A stretch of DNA of 64,000 nucleotides. Origin: DCFW01 sp963790715 (GTDB lineage: Bacteria; Bacteroidota; Bacteroidia; Bacteroidales; Bacteroidaceae). Under the pieces are notes generated by a model that had not been told where the DNA came from, searched no databases, and worked only from the letters and a program-made list of their open reading frames with translations. Where the stretch lies: the NCBI GenBank assembly GCA_963790715.1, contig CAWBPN010000016.1, positions 162,669-226,668 of the forward strand. Direction: 5' to 3'. Below are positions 43,632-52,897 of the stretch, piece by piece; the stretch's first letter is position 1; every line of letters begins with the position of its first letter. A program made the translations under genes and the position numbers.

Positions 43632-46253
43632 TTAATTTAATGTTATTGTTTGTTTCGGCACATTCCATCCTTCTACGGTTACTTCGCCGGTTACGTCACC
43701 GTTGTATTCAAGATGAATTGTTTTCTCAGTACCTGGAACAACCGATACATAATTATCATCATAAAACACCGGTAAAAGGCGCTTGCCGGAAGACGGGTCA
43801 ACCAACGAAATACGATTGAAGAAAGCCAATGGGTTACCTGCCGGATTTGTAATCTTCACTTCTATGTTATTGGAAGCCGTTTTCCGTGCGGTGATCATTA
43901 CATCTGCTTTCTTAATCTGCCGCAAACCTGAATAACTACCGGTGGAATCCGGTAACCAATAAATGTTCTCACTCAATATCTTTCGGTCAGGATTGATCAG
44001 TTGAAGTTTAAGAAACACACCGTTTTTAGCACCTACCTTATCCAAATTTTCCTTTACAGACAAGCATGGTTGTATGGATGTAGGACTTATTTGCTGATAA
44101 AAAGATGTTTCGGGAATTTCTTTCCCGTCAATATCAATGTATGAGATATTCACCTTAACATCGTTATACGGCCTGAATGTATTGTTGACAATCATTACCA
44201 TTCCATCATTAGGATTACACATGATATGCAGAGGTTCGCTTCCGTTTCGCAAACCGTAAAGGCACGCATTTACATCAAGATAATAATCATACATCTGTCC
44301 GCGAAGTGCCGTCCACGGATTCTGAGTTTTCCATATGATAAACCCTGTGTACCAATCCCAGGCATGAGCAGTGAAGCCTTCGGCTAAAGCACGGTATTGG
44401 TCATAATTAACCAATTGCACCATATCACCGAACTCTTTGATATTTTGAGGATTACCGTACGGTTCTATCCACTTGCCGTAACCTATGTCTTTATGGTAAT
44501 CCCAAACGGAATCTATTTTATTATTTATATAATCAGGTACAACTTGGTTTTCTTTAGGCAGAAAACGTTCCAACGATTCTGCATCTCCGGTACCTACTGA
44601 ACCGACTTCAGAATTAAAAGGAAATGTATGATAACTCCAGAATGTTTTCGGATCTTGAATGGTATACGGCCCGTCGCCGTTGCCTCCGATGGAATTATAC
44701 GACATACTGTCGGTATTGGAATAGGTGAAGAAACAACGCGTTCCATCCAGTTTAGGTAAAATAGAATCTTGCAACGGCTTCAATATATCAGCGGGCGGAG
44801 TAATCTCATTACCTCCACACCATATAGCAAGCGAAGGATGGTTGCGAATCATTTTCACCATATCAATCATTGATTTTATGCTCAACGCATGATCATCGGG
44901 ATACTTGCGGCGTGTCCACTGGTCTTCGCTTTTCATCGGATCAGTCCAGCGTCCATTGCAATCGCCCGAAAACCAGAAGTCTTGAAAAACAAGCATTCCG
45001 TACTTGTCGCATGCTGCATAAAATTCAGGACGTTCAATTATTGCACCGCCCCAAATACGTATTAAATTCAGATTCATATCCCTGTGAAAACGTATCTCGG
45101 CATCATATCGCTCAGGAGAAAGGCGCAACATGGCATCGGAAATAATCCAATCACCACCCTTAATAAATATCTTTTGACCGTTAACGGCAAACTGCATACT
45201 GCGAGTATGCTCGTTCCATGTATGAGTAATTTCACGCACACCTATCTTTAATTCAGTGTCATCCAATACTTTACCGTCGTTAGCCACAAAACGGAATTGC
45301 ACGTTGTATAATGGATGGTTCCCATACATGTTCGGCCACCAAAGCTTAGGATTTATCAATGTAAAATCAGGCAAGGCCACTTCCGTCGTTTTTGAAGCGG
45401 CAAGTGTCACCTTATGCTTTACAGTTCTACCGTCAATTATATATTCAACTGTACCTTGTAAAGACTTTACCTGTGGATTTTCAATTTCAACGGTAGCCTT
45501 GATTGTTGCAGGCGCTTGTTGCCTGGCATCCGGGAAACGTTTACCGGGAACCAACGTTATCACATGTGGATTCCTCAGTACCACTCCATGCGTCTTTTCA
45601 ATTGTCACTTTATCCCAAATGCCGGTATTGCGGTCGCGAATCGGTTGAATCCAGTCCCACCCCGCTGCATACTGAGTTGAAAGATTCTTGGCAATCCTAC
45701 CGTCTCCGCCTTGTCCTCCGTTAGGATTCCCGACAGGATCTACAGGATAAACGATCACCGCCAAACGGTTGTTACCGTCTTTTGCCAACAGTGACGTAAT
45801 ATTATAAGATTGGCGGAGGTTCATTCCATAATGGCGTTCTTTATTCACCTTCTTGCCATTAAGAAATATATCACATGAATAATTTACGCCACGGAAATTG
45901 AGATAAACCTGATCGCTGCCTGTTGCCGGGTTTTCCTTAAAATCCTTTACAAACCAATAAGTGTAGTAATCTCGTCCGGTATAATAAATATCAGGAATTT
46001 TCTTGTTGTTCATTCCCCAAAACGGATCCGGTATTTGTTTATTATTCAACATAGTTACCAACACTGTTCCCGGGACTGTAGCCGGTTGCCATTCAGACAA
46101 AGAATATTTTACCTGACTAAGTCGTTCACCTGTAACATTAACTTGTTTGATGTTTTTACATTGCCAACCGCTATTAAGTTCATATCGGTCATGTGCAAAT
46201 GCCGAGGCTATTAAGCAGAAGGCAAAAAAGAATGTGGATATAATTCGTCTCAT
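43632..46253 (-). CDS. Glycoside hydrolase family 2 (beta-mannosidase/exo-glucosaminidase-like)
   Basis: An 873-residue exported enzyme with GH2 architecture: signal peptide (1-20), sugar-binding jelly roll ('WQPATVPGTVLVTMLN', 'FRGVNYSCDIFLNGKKV'), immunoglobulin-like domain and TIM barrel. 'FIKGGDWIISDAMLRLSPERY' and 'IRIWGGAIIERPEFYAACDK' are typical of the mannosidase/exo-beta-glucosaminidase branch. The acid/base is Glu483 in 'IWCGGNEITPP' and the probable nucleophile is Glu549 in 'FNSEVGSVG'. C-terminal Ig-like domains follow. A beta-mannosidase acting on the core Man-beta-1,4-GlcNAc would suit the neighbours, but glucosaminidase or galactosidase action is not excluded. It lies between GH35 (19 bp) and GH3 (15 bp). 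Confidence 0.9.
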   Translation of the reverse strand: MRRIISTFFFAFCLIASAFAHDRYELNSGWQCKNIKQVNVTGERLSQVKYSLSEWQPATVPGTVLVTMLNNKQIPDPFWGMNNKKIPDIYYTGRDYYTYWFVKDFKENPATGSDQVYLNFRGVNYSCDIFLNGKKVNKERHYGMNLRQSYNITSLLAKDGNNRLAVIVYPVDPVGNPNGGQGGDGRIAKNLSTQYAAGWDWIQPIRDRNTGIWDKVTIEKTHGVVLRNPHVITLVPGKRFPDARQQAPATIKATVEIENPQVKSLQGTVEYIIDGRTVKHKVTLAASKTTEVALPDFTLINPKLWWPNMYGNHPLYNVQFRFVANDGKVLDDTELKIGVREITHTWNEHTRSMQFAVNGQKIFIKGGDWIISDAMLRLSPERYDAEIRFHRDMNLNLIRIWGGAIIERPEFYAACDKYGMLVFQDFWFSGDCNGRWTDPMKSEDQWTRRKYPDDHALSIKSMIDMVKMIRNHPSLAIWCGGNEITPPADILKPLQDSILPKLDGTRCFFTYSNTDSMSYNSIGGNGDGPYTIQDPKTFWSYHTFPFNSEVGSVGTGDAESLERFLPKENQVVPDYINNKIDSVWDYHKDIGYGKWIEPYGNPQNIKEFGDMVQLVNYDQYRALAEGFTAHAWDWYTGFIIWKTQNPWTALRGQMYDYYLDVNACLYGLRNGSEPLHIMCNPNDGMVMIVNNTFRPYNDVKVNISYIDIDGKEIPETSFYQQISPTSIQPCLSVKENLDKVGAKNGVFLKLQLINPDRKILSENIYWLPDSTGSYSGLRQIKKADVMITARKTASNNIEVKITNPAGNPLAFFNRISLVDPSSGKRLLPVFYDDNYVSVVPGTEKTIHLEYNGDVTGEVTVEGWNVPKQTITLN

Positions 46254-46272
46254 ATAATGACGCTTTTTTGTT

Positions 46273-48147
46273 TCACTGATTATTAGAAAGTTGATCTAAA
46301 ATAGGTTGTTTTACCGTATTTATTGCAGTTGGTACATTATCGTTCTGTTGTTCGAAAATCACAATTTTATTCATTCCTTTTCTTAACCAACATCCCGGTA
46401 AGTATAAAGTCTGTTGCGGACCGATTTTCCAGTAACGACCGAGATTGTACCCGTTGATGAATACGATGCCTTTGCCCCATTTCCGCATATCAAGAAATGT
46501 ATCGCCCACCTTACTTAAATTGAACAATGCCGAATATATGGCAGGTAACCCATTTTTAGCCGTAGAAACGTTTCCTGTTTCAGGCATTTTGTCCATCGGC
46601 AATTTGTACATCGTCCAGCTTCCTATAATTTCTTTATCATTGATTATTACCGGAGAAATAATACCTTTCATATTATCAGGTATTTCATCTCCATAATTGA
46701 TGCGTCCCATATTTTCAACCAAAATATCAAGTTGTCCGTTTGAAGGAATGTTCACATTCAATTCGTATTGCTTTGTCATCCTGTCAAGTTCACCTACTTT
46801 CTCACCGTTCACATAAACCAAAGCATAATCGCGCAATCCTTTAACCGTCATTCTACCTTTTAAGGCCGTGGTAAACCTTTTGCTATAAAGAACATATCCG
46901 CTTCCTTGTCCTAATTGTTCAAATGTAAGCGGAATATCATTCACAACAGGTTTCAACGACTTTTTCAAATCAAACAAACAAATGCTGTTCTTTAATTTTA
47001 CTTCTGGTAATGTTATTATCGGTATTTGTGCAGGAACGTCAGAAACAGGATAATTTACATATTTCTTCATTACTTCCCGCAAGGCCATATACTTAGGTGT
47101 TGCCCAACCTGCTTCGCTAATAGGAGCATCATAATCATAGCTGGTAATATCCGGTTGTATATCGTGTTTCCCATCGTAGTTGGCACCTGAGGTAAACCCG
47201 AAATTGGTACCACCACAAATCATGTAAAAACTGAAATTAATATTGTTTTTCAAGTATTTTTCTAGCTGCGTCACAGTTTGGTCGGCCTTTACTTTTATAA
47301 AAGGCTCTCCCCAATGATCCAACCATCCGGGGTAAAACTCAGCTACCATATAAGGACCGCCGGGGTGATATTGGTCGACGCACTTCTTAAGATTGTTGAT
47401 GTCATTCTCTCCGTTTGCCGCCGGTAAAGCACCCTCTATGGCTCCGTTCTTAAACTCCCACGAACCGTCGGAAGTATACAACGGAACATCAAAACCTGCA
47501 TCCCTCAACATTTTCTTTATAGCCAAATAGTATTGTCGATGCTGTTCACGTGGAATGTCGGTACGCTGTGACATATATGAGCCGAACTCATTCTCTACCT
47601 GCACCATAATAATAGGACCGCCATGCGTCACCTGCAAGTCTTTTAGCTGTTCCGCCAATTTGCTGACATATATCTTGCAAGAATCCAGAAACGGTTGATT
47701 ATCACTGCGGACTACTAAATCTTTGTTATTCTGAAGCCACCATGGGTAACCTCCGAATTCCCATTCGGCACAAATATACGGTCCCGGACGAAGAACTACA
47801 AACAAGCCCTCTTCTTGAGCTGTACGGATATAATCTGCCAAATCACGATTGTCTGTTTTAAAATCCCAAACACCGGGCGCAGTATTATGATAATTCCAAA
47901 AGAGGCAAGTAGCCACTGCATTCAGTCCCATTGACTTCATCATCTTCATGCGTTGCCGCCAATAAGGTTTAGGTACGCGGCAATAGTGCATCTCTCCGCA
48001 ATGAATTTGTATCGGTTTGCCGTCGTACAAGAACTGTCCGCCGGTAATTTGAAAAGTATGCGTCTTTTTTGTGGCAAAGCAAGCAGAGGTACATGCCAAT
48101 GCCAACAATGTAATTAAAAATATTTTTTTCAACATAACATGATTCAT
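46273..48147 (-). CDS. Glycoside hydrolase family 35 beta-galactosidase
   Basis: A 624-residue exported GH35 enzyme. A signal peptide is followed by the family start 'QFLYDGKPIQIHCGEMHYCR' and 'VLRPGPYICAEWEFGGYPWW'. The acid/base is Glu187 in 'VQVENEFGSY', and the nucleophile Glu lies in 'VAEFYPGWLDHWGE'. C-terminal beta-sandwich domains carry 'GIVFINGYNLGRYW'. It releases terminal beta-galactose, often beta-1,3-linked, from glycans. It starts 9 bp after the GH29 gene and ends 19 bp before GH2, clearly within the PUL transcript. Confidence 0.94.
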   Translation of the reverse strand: MNHVMLKKIFLITLLALACTSACFATKKTHTFQITGGQFLYDGKPIQIHCGEMHYCRVPKPYWRQRMKMMKSMGLNAVATCLFWNYHNTAPGVWDFKTDNRDLADYIRTAQEEGLFVVLRPGPYICAEWEFGGYPWWLQNNKDLVVRSDNQPFLDSCKIYVSKLAEQLKDLQVTHGGPIIMVQVENEFGSYMSQRTDIPREQHRQYYLAIKKMLRDAGFDVPLYTSDGSWEFKNGAIEGALPAANGENDINNLKKCVDQYHPGGPYMVAEFYPGWLDHWGEPFIKVKADQTVTQLEKYLKNNINFSFYMICGGTNFGFTSGANYDGKHDIQPDITSYDYDAPISEAGWATPKYMALREVMKKYVNYPVSDVPAQIPIITLPEVKLKNSICLFDLKKSLKPVVNDIPLTFEQLGQGSGYVLYSKRFTTALKGRMTVKGLRDYALVYVNGEKVGELDRMTKQYELNVNIPSNGQLDILVENMGRINYGDEIPDNMKGIISPVIINDKEIIGSWTMYKLPMDKMPETGNVSTAKNGLPAIYSALFNLSKVGDTFLDMRKWGKGIVFINGYNLGRYWKIGPQQTLYLPGCWLRKGMNKIVIFEQQNDNVPTAINTVKQPILDQLSNNQ

Positions 48148-48156
48148 TTTATAACA

Positions 48157-49602
48157 TCAATAAACTTCTACCGAAGAAATAACAGGACATGCACGTGAGG
48201 AAACGATATTAATCCGTAACTTTTTAGTATCTACCGGATTTAATTTCAATATCCTTTTATGCCCGATAGTGGTTTCATCGGCGACTTTTGTCCATTGTCC
48301 GTCCACATTGGCTTCAACATTAAACTTTTCCACTCGTTGTCCAAGTTTGATATATTCCTTTAAGACAACATATTTTATTGTTTGTACTTTATTCCAATCC
48401 AGTTCGATAGTACCTGTCTTCACATTATCGTCAGTAGCCCAATAAGTTTGCGGATTATTATCTATCAAATTATATCCGCCATATTTTGGTGATCCACCAC
48501 GTACGGAACTTACTTTTACTTTTGCTCTACATGCCATATCTGTTTTGAACTCTCTGTCAAGAAGTGCACGAAAGCCTTCAAGTGACTTCACGTCATTTTC
48601 ATGCAAATAACCGTCACGATCCGGTGGAACATTAAGCAGCATCAACGAACCACGCCCTACAGTATTCAAGTATATCGTAAACAGTTGTTCCGGAGTTTTC
48701 ACCAAACTGTCTTCTTTCGCATGATAAAACCACCCTGGACGAATGGAAACATCCGACTCGGCAGGAATCCATTTGGTACCGTCTTCAGACCCGGTAGAGA
48801 GTAAATTCTCCACTCCGGGCTTACCTGCATAAAGAGTATCTGTGGATATCATATCCCAATTAGTTTTGTTTACTTGTCCGCTTTCATTCCCACACCAACG
48901 CACACCCGGACCGGCATCACTGAATAAAATAATATTCGGTTCCATACTCCTAACCAAATCAAGCGTCTTAGGCCAATCATAATAAGTGGTTTTATCCACG
49001 TTACGCATCTCATTGGCACCTCCGTAATATCCTGAGCCTCCATTAGCACCGTCAAACCACATTTCAAAAACAGGTCCATAAGTGGTGAAAAGTTCTTTTA
49101 ATTGATTACGATAATAAGTAATGTATGAAGGTTTGCCGTAATCGGTACGATTTCTGTCCCAGGGAGAAAGGTAAACACCAAATTTCACATGCTGTTTTTT
49201 ACATTCGTCGGAAAGCTCCTTAACGATGTCACCCTTGCCTACTTTATAAGGGCTGTTTTTAATAGAATGTTCGGTATATTTTGAAGGCCACAGACAAAAG
49301 CCGTCGTGATGCTTGCAAGTAAGGATAATACCTTTGAATCCGGCTTTCTTTAACACCGATACCCATTGGTCAACATGAACGCCGCTCGGATTGAAGACAG
49401 ATTCTTTTTCACTGCCAAGTCCCCACTCCAAACCTGTAAACGTGTTGGTAGTGAAGTGTATGAATGCATTCAATTCCATGTCATGCCAAGCAAGTTGAGC
49501 ATTTGTAGGTACAGGCAACACAGGAGCAGGCGGAACAACATTTTTCTGCGCAGAAGCAGAAAACGCAACTAATAATAAGGTTGAAATAAGAAAGTTCTTC
49601 AT
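48157..49602 (-). CDS. Glycoside hydrolase family 29 alpha-L-fucosidase with F5/8C domain
   Basis: An exported enzyme of about 481 residues. The signal peptide is 'NFLISTLLLVAFSASAQ'. The GH29 barrel has 'AFIHFTTNTFTGLEWG', 'GIILTCKHHDGFCLWPSKYT' and the nucleophile Asp in 'VFEMWFDGANGGSG'. A C-terminal F5/8 type C (discoidin) domain covers about residues 370-481 ('YNLIDNNPQTYWATDDN'). This domain layout is typical of GH29 subfamily B, which prefers alpha-1,3/4-fucose on branched (Lewis-type) structures; that specificity is inference. The ATG at 49602 fits the signal peptide; upstream in-frame ATGs at 49650 and 49626 would lengthen it. The 187-bp gap upstream could hold an internal promoter, though no clear box was seen. 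Confidence 0.93.
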   Translation of the reverse strand: MKNFLISTLLLVAFSASAQKNVVPPAPVLPVPTNAQLAWHDMELNAFIHFTTNTFTGLEWGLGSEKESVFNPSGVHVDQWVSVLKKAGFKGIILTCKHHDGFCLWPSKYTEHSIKNSPYKVGKGDIVKELSDECKKQHVKFGVYLSPWDRNRTDYGKPSYITYYRNQLKELFTTYGPVFEMWFDGANGGSGYYGGANEMRNVDKTTYYDWPKTLDLVRSMEPNIILFSDAGPGVRWCGNESGQVNKTNWDMISTDTLYAGKPGVENLLSTGSEDGTKWIPAESDVSIRPGWFYHAKEDSLVKTPEQLFTIYLNTVGRGSLMLLNVPPDRDGYLHENDVKSLEGFRALLDREFKTDMACRAKVKVSSVRGGSPKYGGYNLIDNNPQTYWATDDNVKTGTIELDWNKVQTIKYVVLKEYIKLGQRVEKFNVEANVDGQWTKVADETTIGHKRILKLNPVDTKKLRINIVSSRACPVISSVEVY

Positions 49603-49789
49603 TCTTTTCAAGTTTTTGATTCTCATTATTTTGATATACGTTATATTCATCTTATTTACATCTATATTGATAATAAGTAAAAATACAAATAATAGATTAT
49701 CCTTAATATATGTATTTCAATTTTTTACGCCGAAATGATAAATACATAATATTAATTCTATAACTATATCTTATTTTTTATATATACAT

Positions 49790-50515
49790 TCATTTTAAGA
49801 AAGTTACATCAATAGCTTTCGAAAGTTTTCTACCATTGATTACAGGATATATTTTAAAATTTCTATTACTATATCCATTTTTGGGAGTTGTATAAGTAAA
49901 TGTCATATTAGAGCGTCCATTTGCAGCAATGACATTTGGATAAATAAATTTAATATTCGCATTCTCTGGTTCAACTTTGAAAGTTAGTTTTATTTGCCGA
50001 TTGTTATTATTGGCATAGCCCAAAATAATAGATTGAGACTTTCCTTTATGAATTTCACCGAAAGCCAGAACTTTAAGACTAAGATATAATCCTCGTCCAA
50101 AAGCATATGGATAATCTTCAGTAACTTTATGTCGGAAAGGCGTTACGTTTCCTTTTACCCATATACGAGTATAACATTTACCGGTTTCAGTAATGATTAC
50201 TATTTCTTTGCTAAAGAATCCCGGACGATTATAGGGATTATAAGTAACTTTTACAATGCCTTTACCTCCCGGTTTAATAGGTGCTTTAGTATATGAATAT
50301 GTTGTGCAGCCACACCATATAGAAATATTTTCGATAACAATAGGTTTTTTACCGATATTTCTAAAATAGAATGTATTTGAAACCTTACCGTTTTTTTCAA
50401 GAATCTTTCCAAAATTATGTACTCGTTCAACCGGAATAAAGACTTTTGAAGGAACTTGGGCTTTTGCATCCAACGCCACAAATAAGACAAAAAATATAAA
50501 AAAAATACGTTTCAT
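49790..50515 (-). CDS. DUF1573 domain exported protein
   Basis: A 241-residue protein with a signal peptide ('IFFIFFVLFVALDAKA') and at least one DUF1573 (ASH-like, immunoglobulin-fold) domain: 'HNFGKILEKNGKVSNTFYFR', 'GKKPIVIENISIWCGCTTYS', 'KPGGKGIVKVTYNPYNRPG'. The Cys-Gly-Cys after the third strand is characteristic. A second Ig-like repeat fills about 125-241. Such proteins are widespread in Bacteroidota, with no assigned biochemical role. Here it sits between the surface lipoproteins and the glycosidases of the PUL, 87 bp downstream of the F5/8C lipoprotein. Confidence 0.85.
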   Translation of the reverse strand: MKRIFFIFFVLFVALDAKAQVPSKVFIPVERVHNFGKILEKNGKVSNTFYFRNIGKKPIVIENISIWCGCTTYSYTKAPIKPGGKGIVKVTYNPYNRPGFFSKEIVIITETGKCYTRIWVKGNVTPFRHKVTEDYPYAFGRGLYLSLKVLAFGEIHKGKSQSIILGYANNNNRQIKLTFKVEPENANIKFIYPNVIAANGRSNMTFTYTTPKNGYSNRNFKIYPVINGRKLSKAIDVTFLK

Positions 50516-50602
50516 TGCTGTTTTACATTTAAAGAAGAGATGAACTGTTTAACAACAGCCATCTCTTCTGAACATTATTATTTATACACTTATAAAACTA
50601 AT

Positions 50603-51637
50603 CTATTGTTGGACATATACACCAAATCCTGTCAAACTAGATACAGAAGATGAACCACTTGAGTATTGCATTTTCAGATAACGTGCTTTTACTGCGCCAT
50701 ACAAACTTAAATACTGATAGTTACTTTGATCCGTTGACATATCCGATTCATTGGCAGTACCGGCATCCGTCCATGTATTACCGTCTTGACTCAAAGAAAA
50801 AGTAATGCTACTGAAAGTATATCCATACCCCCAATTCCAATCAGAATCATAATAATACCACCGGCAAGAACGTATGCCGGTTACATTCTTAACAGACTTC
50901 ATATCAACAATAACTGTATTATTGTTCGTAGTAAGACTCCAACCATTGCCGCTAAGATTACCACTAGTAACATCTGATATATTTAATGAAGTGCCATTAG
51001 GATATTCCGCTGTCCAGTTTGAAAAATCTGTAGCCAATGAACCCAACATGTTTGATGGGTCTACATTATTTTTAATAAGCTTTGTCTGAGTTGTTACAAC
51101 CACATAAGCTATTCCATAATCAGTACTGCTTTTACCATCTGCACCTTCAATAGAATAAATACGAATTGGAGCAATGTAACTTGAATCTGTCAGTTTTGCA
51201 AGATTAGCATTTGATATGGAAACTGTGATGGAATCCTTTCCTTTACAACTGTCTTTCAATACAGTAACATTCATATTTAATTTATCAAATACACCATCAG
51301 GAAATTGTTTATATGATGTTCCATATTTCGTATTATACGTACTTACCAACGAATTATCAATCTCAGCTTTCACAGTTGCATCACCTGATGACGGTTTAAG
51401 ACAACGCACAGGAAATTTAGCAGTAAAATCTCCCATATCTCCTACAGGAGTGTGAATTACAGTATATGCCAATGTATTTGGAGACGATACTGATGATGAA
51501 GAATTAGCTTTGATATAAAATAGATTGTTAGGATTACCTACCACATCATAACTATCATTATTACTACATGATTGCAGTGACAATGCAGTTACAGCTATAA
51601 CACTTAAAACAATGTATCTTAAATTTATCTTTTCCAT
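50603..51637 (-). CDS. DUF1735 / F5/8C surface lipoprotein (glycan-binding)
   Basis: A lipoprotein of about 344 residues ('LSVIAVTALSLQSC' lipobox). The N-terminal DUF1735 domain (BT_3987-type N-terminal domain, about 30-190) includes 'FTAKFPVRCLKPSSG' and 'YVVVTTQTKLI'. The C-terminal F5/8 type C domain (about 200-344) has 'NWTAEYPNGTSLNISDVTSG' and 'ARYLKMQYSSGSSSVSS'. It is probably a surface glycan-binding protein (SusE/F-like) feeding the SusCD transporter. The ATG at 51637 is preferred: it leaves a 13-bp gap to the previous gene, whereas the in-frame ATG at 51676 would overlap it and lengthen the signal peptide. Confidence 0.85.
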   Translation of the reverse strand: MEKINLRYIVLSVIAVTALSLQSCSNNDSYDVVGNPNNLFYIKANSSSSVSSPNTLAYTVIHTPVGDMGDFTAKFPVRCLKPSSGDATVKAEIDNSLVSTYNTKYGTSYKQFPDGVFDKLNMNVTVLKDSCKGKDSITVSISNANLAKLTDSSYIAPIRIYSIEGADGKSSTDYGIAYVVVTTQTKLIKNNVDPSNMLGSLATDFSNWTAEYPNGTSLNISDVTSGNLSGNGWSLTTNNNTVIVDMKSVKNVTGIRSCRWYYYDSDWNWGYGYTFSSITFSLSQDGNTWTDAGTANESDMSTDQSNYQYLSLYGAVKARYLKMQYSSGSSSVSSLTGFGVYVQQ

Positions 51638-51650
51638 AATAATTCTTCTT

Positions 51651-52892
51651 TTATTGCGAACATTTATTTTTATCATCTTTCACCCATTTAATGTAATTAC
51701 CATAGTCCGTATGATGTATAAGGGTACCTGATTCATTATCGTCACGCCACGTATTATTCCAATCCATATCATAGCCATTGCCGGTTGCATCTGTAAAAAT
51801 ATGACCACTGCCTTCATTCATTTTCCAATATGCTAATAATCCTTTTGAGTGAGAATCTACTCCACAAAGACCATTAGTCATTTCGCTTGTCGTTAATGCT
51901 CTATTCCAAACACGAACTTCAGCTATACGACCGGGGAAGTATTGACCACTGTTATAACCACCCCAAGACATACCCATCTCAAATCGTTGGAATTTACATG
52001 ATTTACCGGATGAACTTAAAACAGCATCTTTAACACCGTCTACATACATTGTGAACTGACTTCCATCATATACGAGGGAAACCATATACCACCTATTTGC
52101 TGCAAAACGTGTGGCAGAAGGAATACTGCCGGCAGGTGACACCCATTGAAGTTGATTACCGTCCATTCCTGCCTCTCCGAAACGTAGCATACTTGCATTT
52201 CCTTCATTTTTTTCTTCAAAAGAGCAAACTCTTTCAATATCACCACCACTACTTCCAAAACTATAAGCATAAAGTTTTATTTCATAAGTGAAGTTGGTAA
52301 GATTTACAACTTTTGAATCATCAAAAATAAAATTACTTGAAGCTTGATAATTATTTTCTATAGAATAGAAATTAAGGACGCGAGAAATCTTCAGAAAGAT
52401 TGTTTTCGAAGATCCCAATACTTGTTCATCCCCCGGATTTTTCACATTCTTAATTGTAACCGGAACAACATACGTTCTACCGTCAAGAAAATTTTCGGTG
52501 TCTATTACCTTGACTGATGAAGCTGTTGAAAGTGCAGTTCCGGAAGAAATAACAACATCCGGATTATCCAATTCTACACTTCCTTGTGGTGGAGCGTAAA
52601 AACTTGTATTATGCTCTTTATTATATTCAGCAACTAATGTAGTATCAATCGCAAAAGTAACATCAATATCATGATCGGCTTTAGCCGTTGATTTGGCCGT
52701 TACAGCATACGTAGAAGGAGTATCTTCAACAACAAACTTCGTTAGTGGGTCTGTTTCCGTTCCAGTAATCAATATGCCTTTTTTGCCATAATCAAATTTA
52801 TCCCCTTCTGACGTACAACTTGTTGTAATCAAAGAGGCAGTAATGCATAAAGCTGAAATAAAATATTTATTTAATCTCATTTTCATTATCAT
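51651..52892 (-). CDS. DUF1735 / LamG surface lipoprotein (glycan-binding)
   Basis: A 413-residue lipoprotein ('ISALCITASLITTSC' lipobox). The N-terminal DUF1735 region (about 40-165) includes 'DIDVTFAIDTTLVAEYNKEH' and 'YVVPVTIKNVKNPG'. A C-terminal LamG/concanavalin A-like domain (about 185-395) has 'RWYMVSLVYDGSQFTMYVDG', 'FPGRIAEVRVWNRALTTSEM' and 'GLLAYWKMNEGSG'. It probably binds a glycan at the cell surface. It is in tandem with a second DUF1735 lipoprotein that carries a different C-terminal module. ATGs at codons 1, 3 and 5 are all possible starts. It lies 5 bp after the GH18 gene. Confidence 0.86.
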   Translation of the reverse strand: MIMKMRLNKYFISALCITASLITTSCTSEGDKFDYGKKGILITGTETDPLTKFVVEDTPSTYAVTAKSTAKADHDIDVTFAIDTTLVAEYNKEHNTSFYAPPQGSVELDNPDVVISSGTALSTASSVKVIDTENFLDGRTYVVPVTIKNVKNPGDEQVLGSSKTIFLKISRVLNFYSIENNYQASSNFIFDDSKVVNLTNFTYEIKLYAYSFGSSGGDIERVCSFEEKNEGNASMLRFGEAGMDGNQLQWVSPAGSIPSATRFAANRWYMVSLVYDGSQFTMYVDGVKDAVLSSSGKSCKFQRFEMGMSWGGYNSGQYFPGRIAEVRVWNRALTTSEMTNGLCGVDSHSKGLLAYWKMNEGSGHIFTDATGNGYDMDWNNTWRDDNESGTLIHHTDYGNYIKWVKDDKNKCSQ

Positions 52893-52897
52893 TTTAA

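Noticed and set aside
45256..45648. 130-codon plus-strand frame inside the GH2 gene
   Set aside because: Antisense shadow of a well-supported GH2 barrel and Ig region; no domain, signal or start context.
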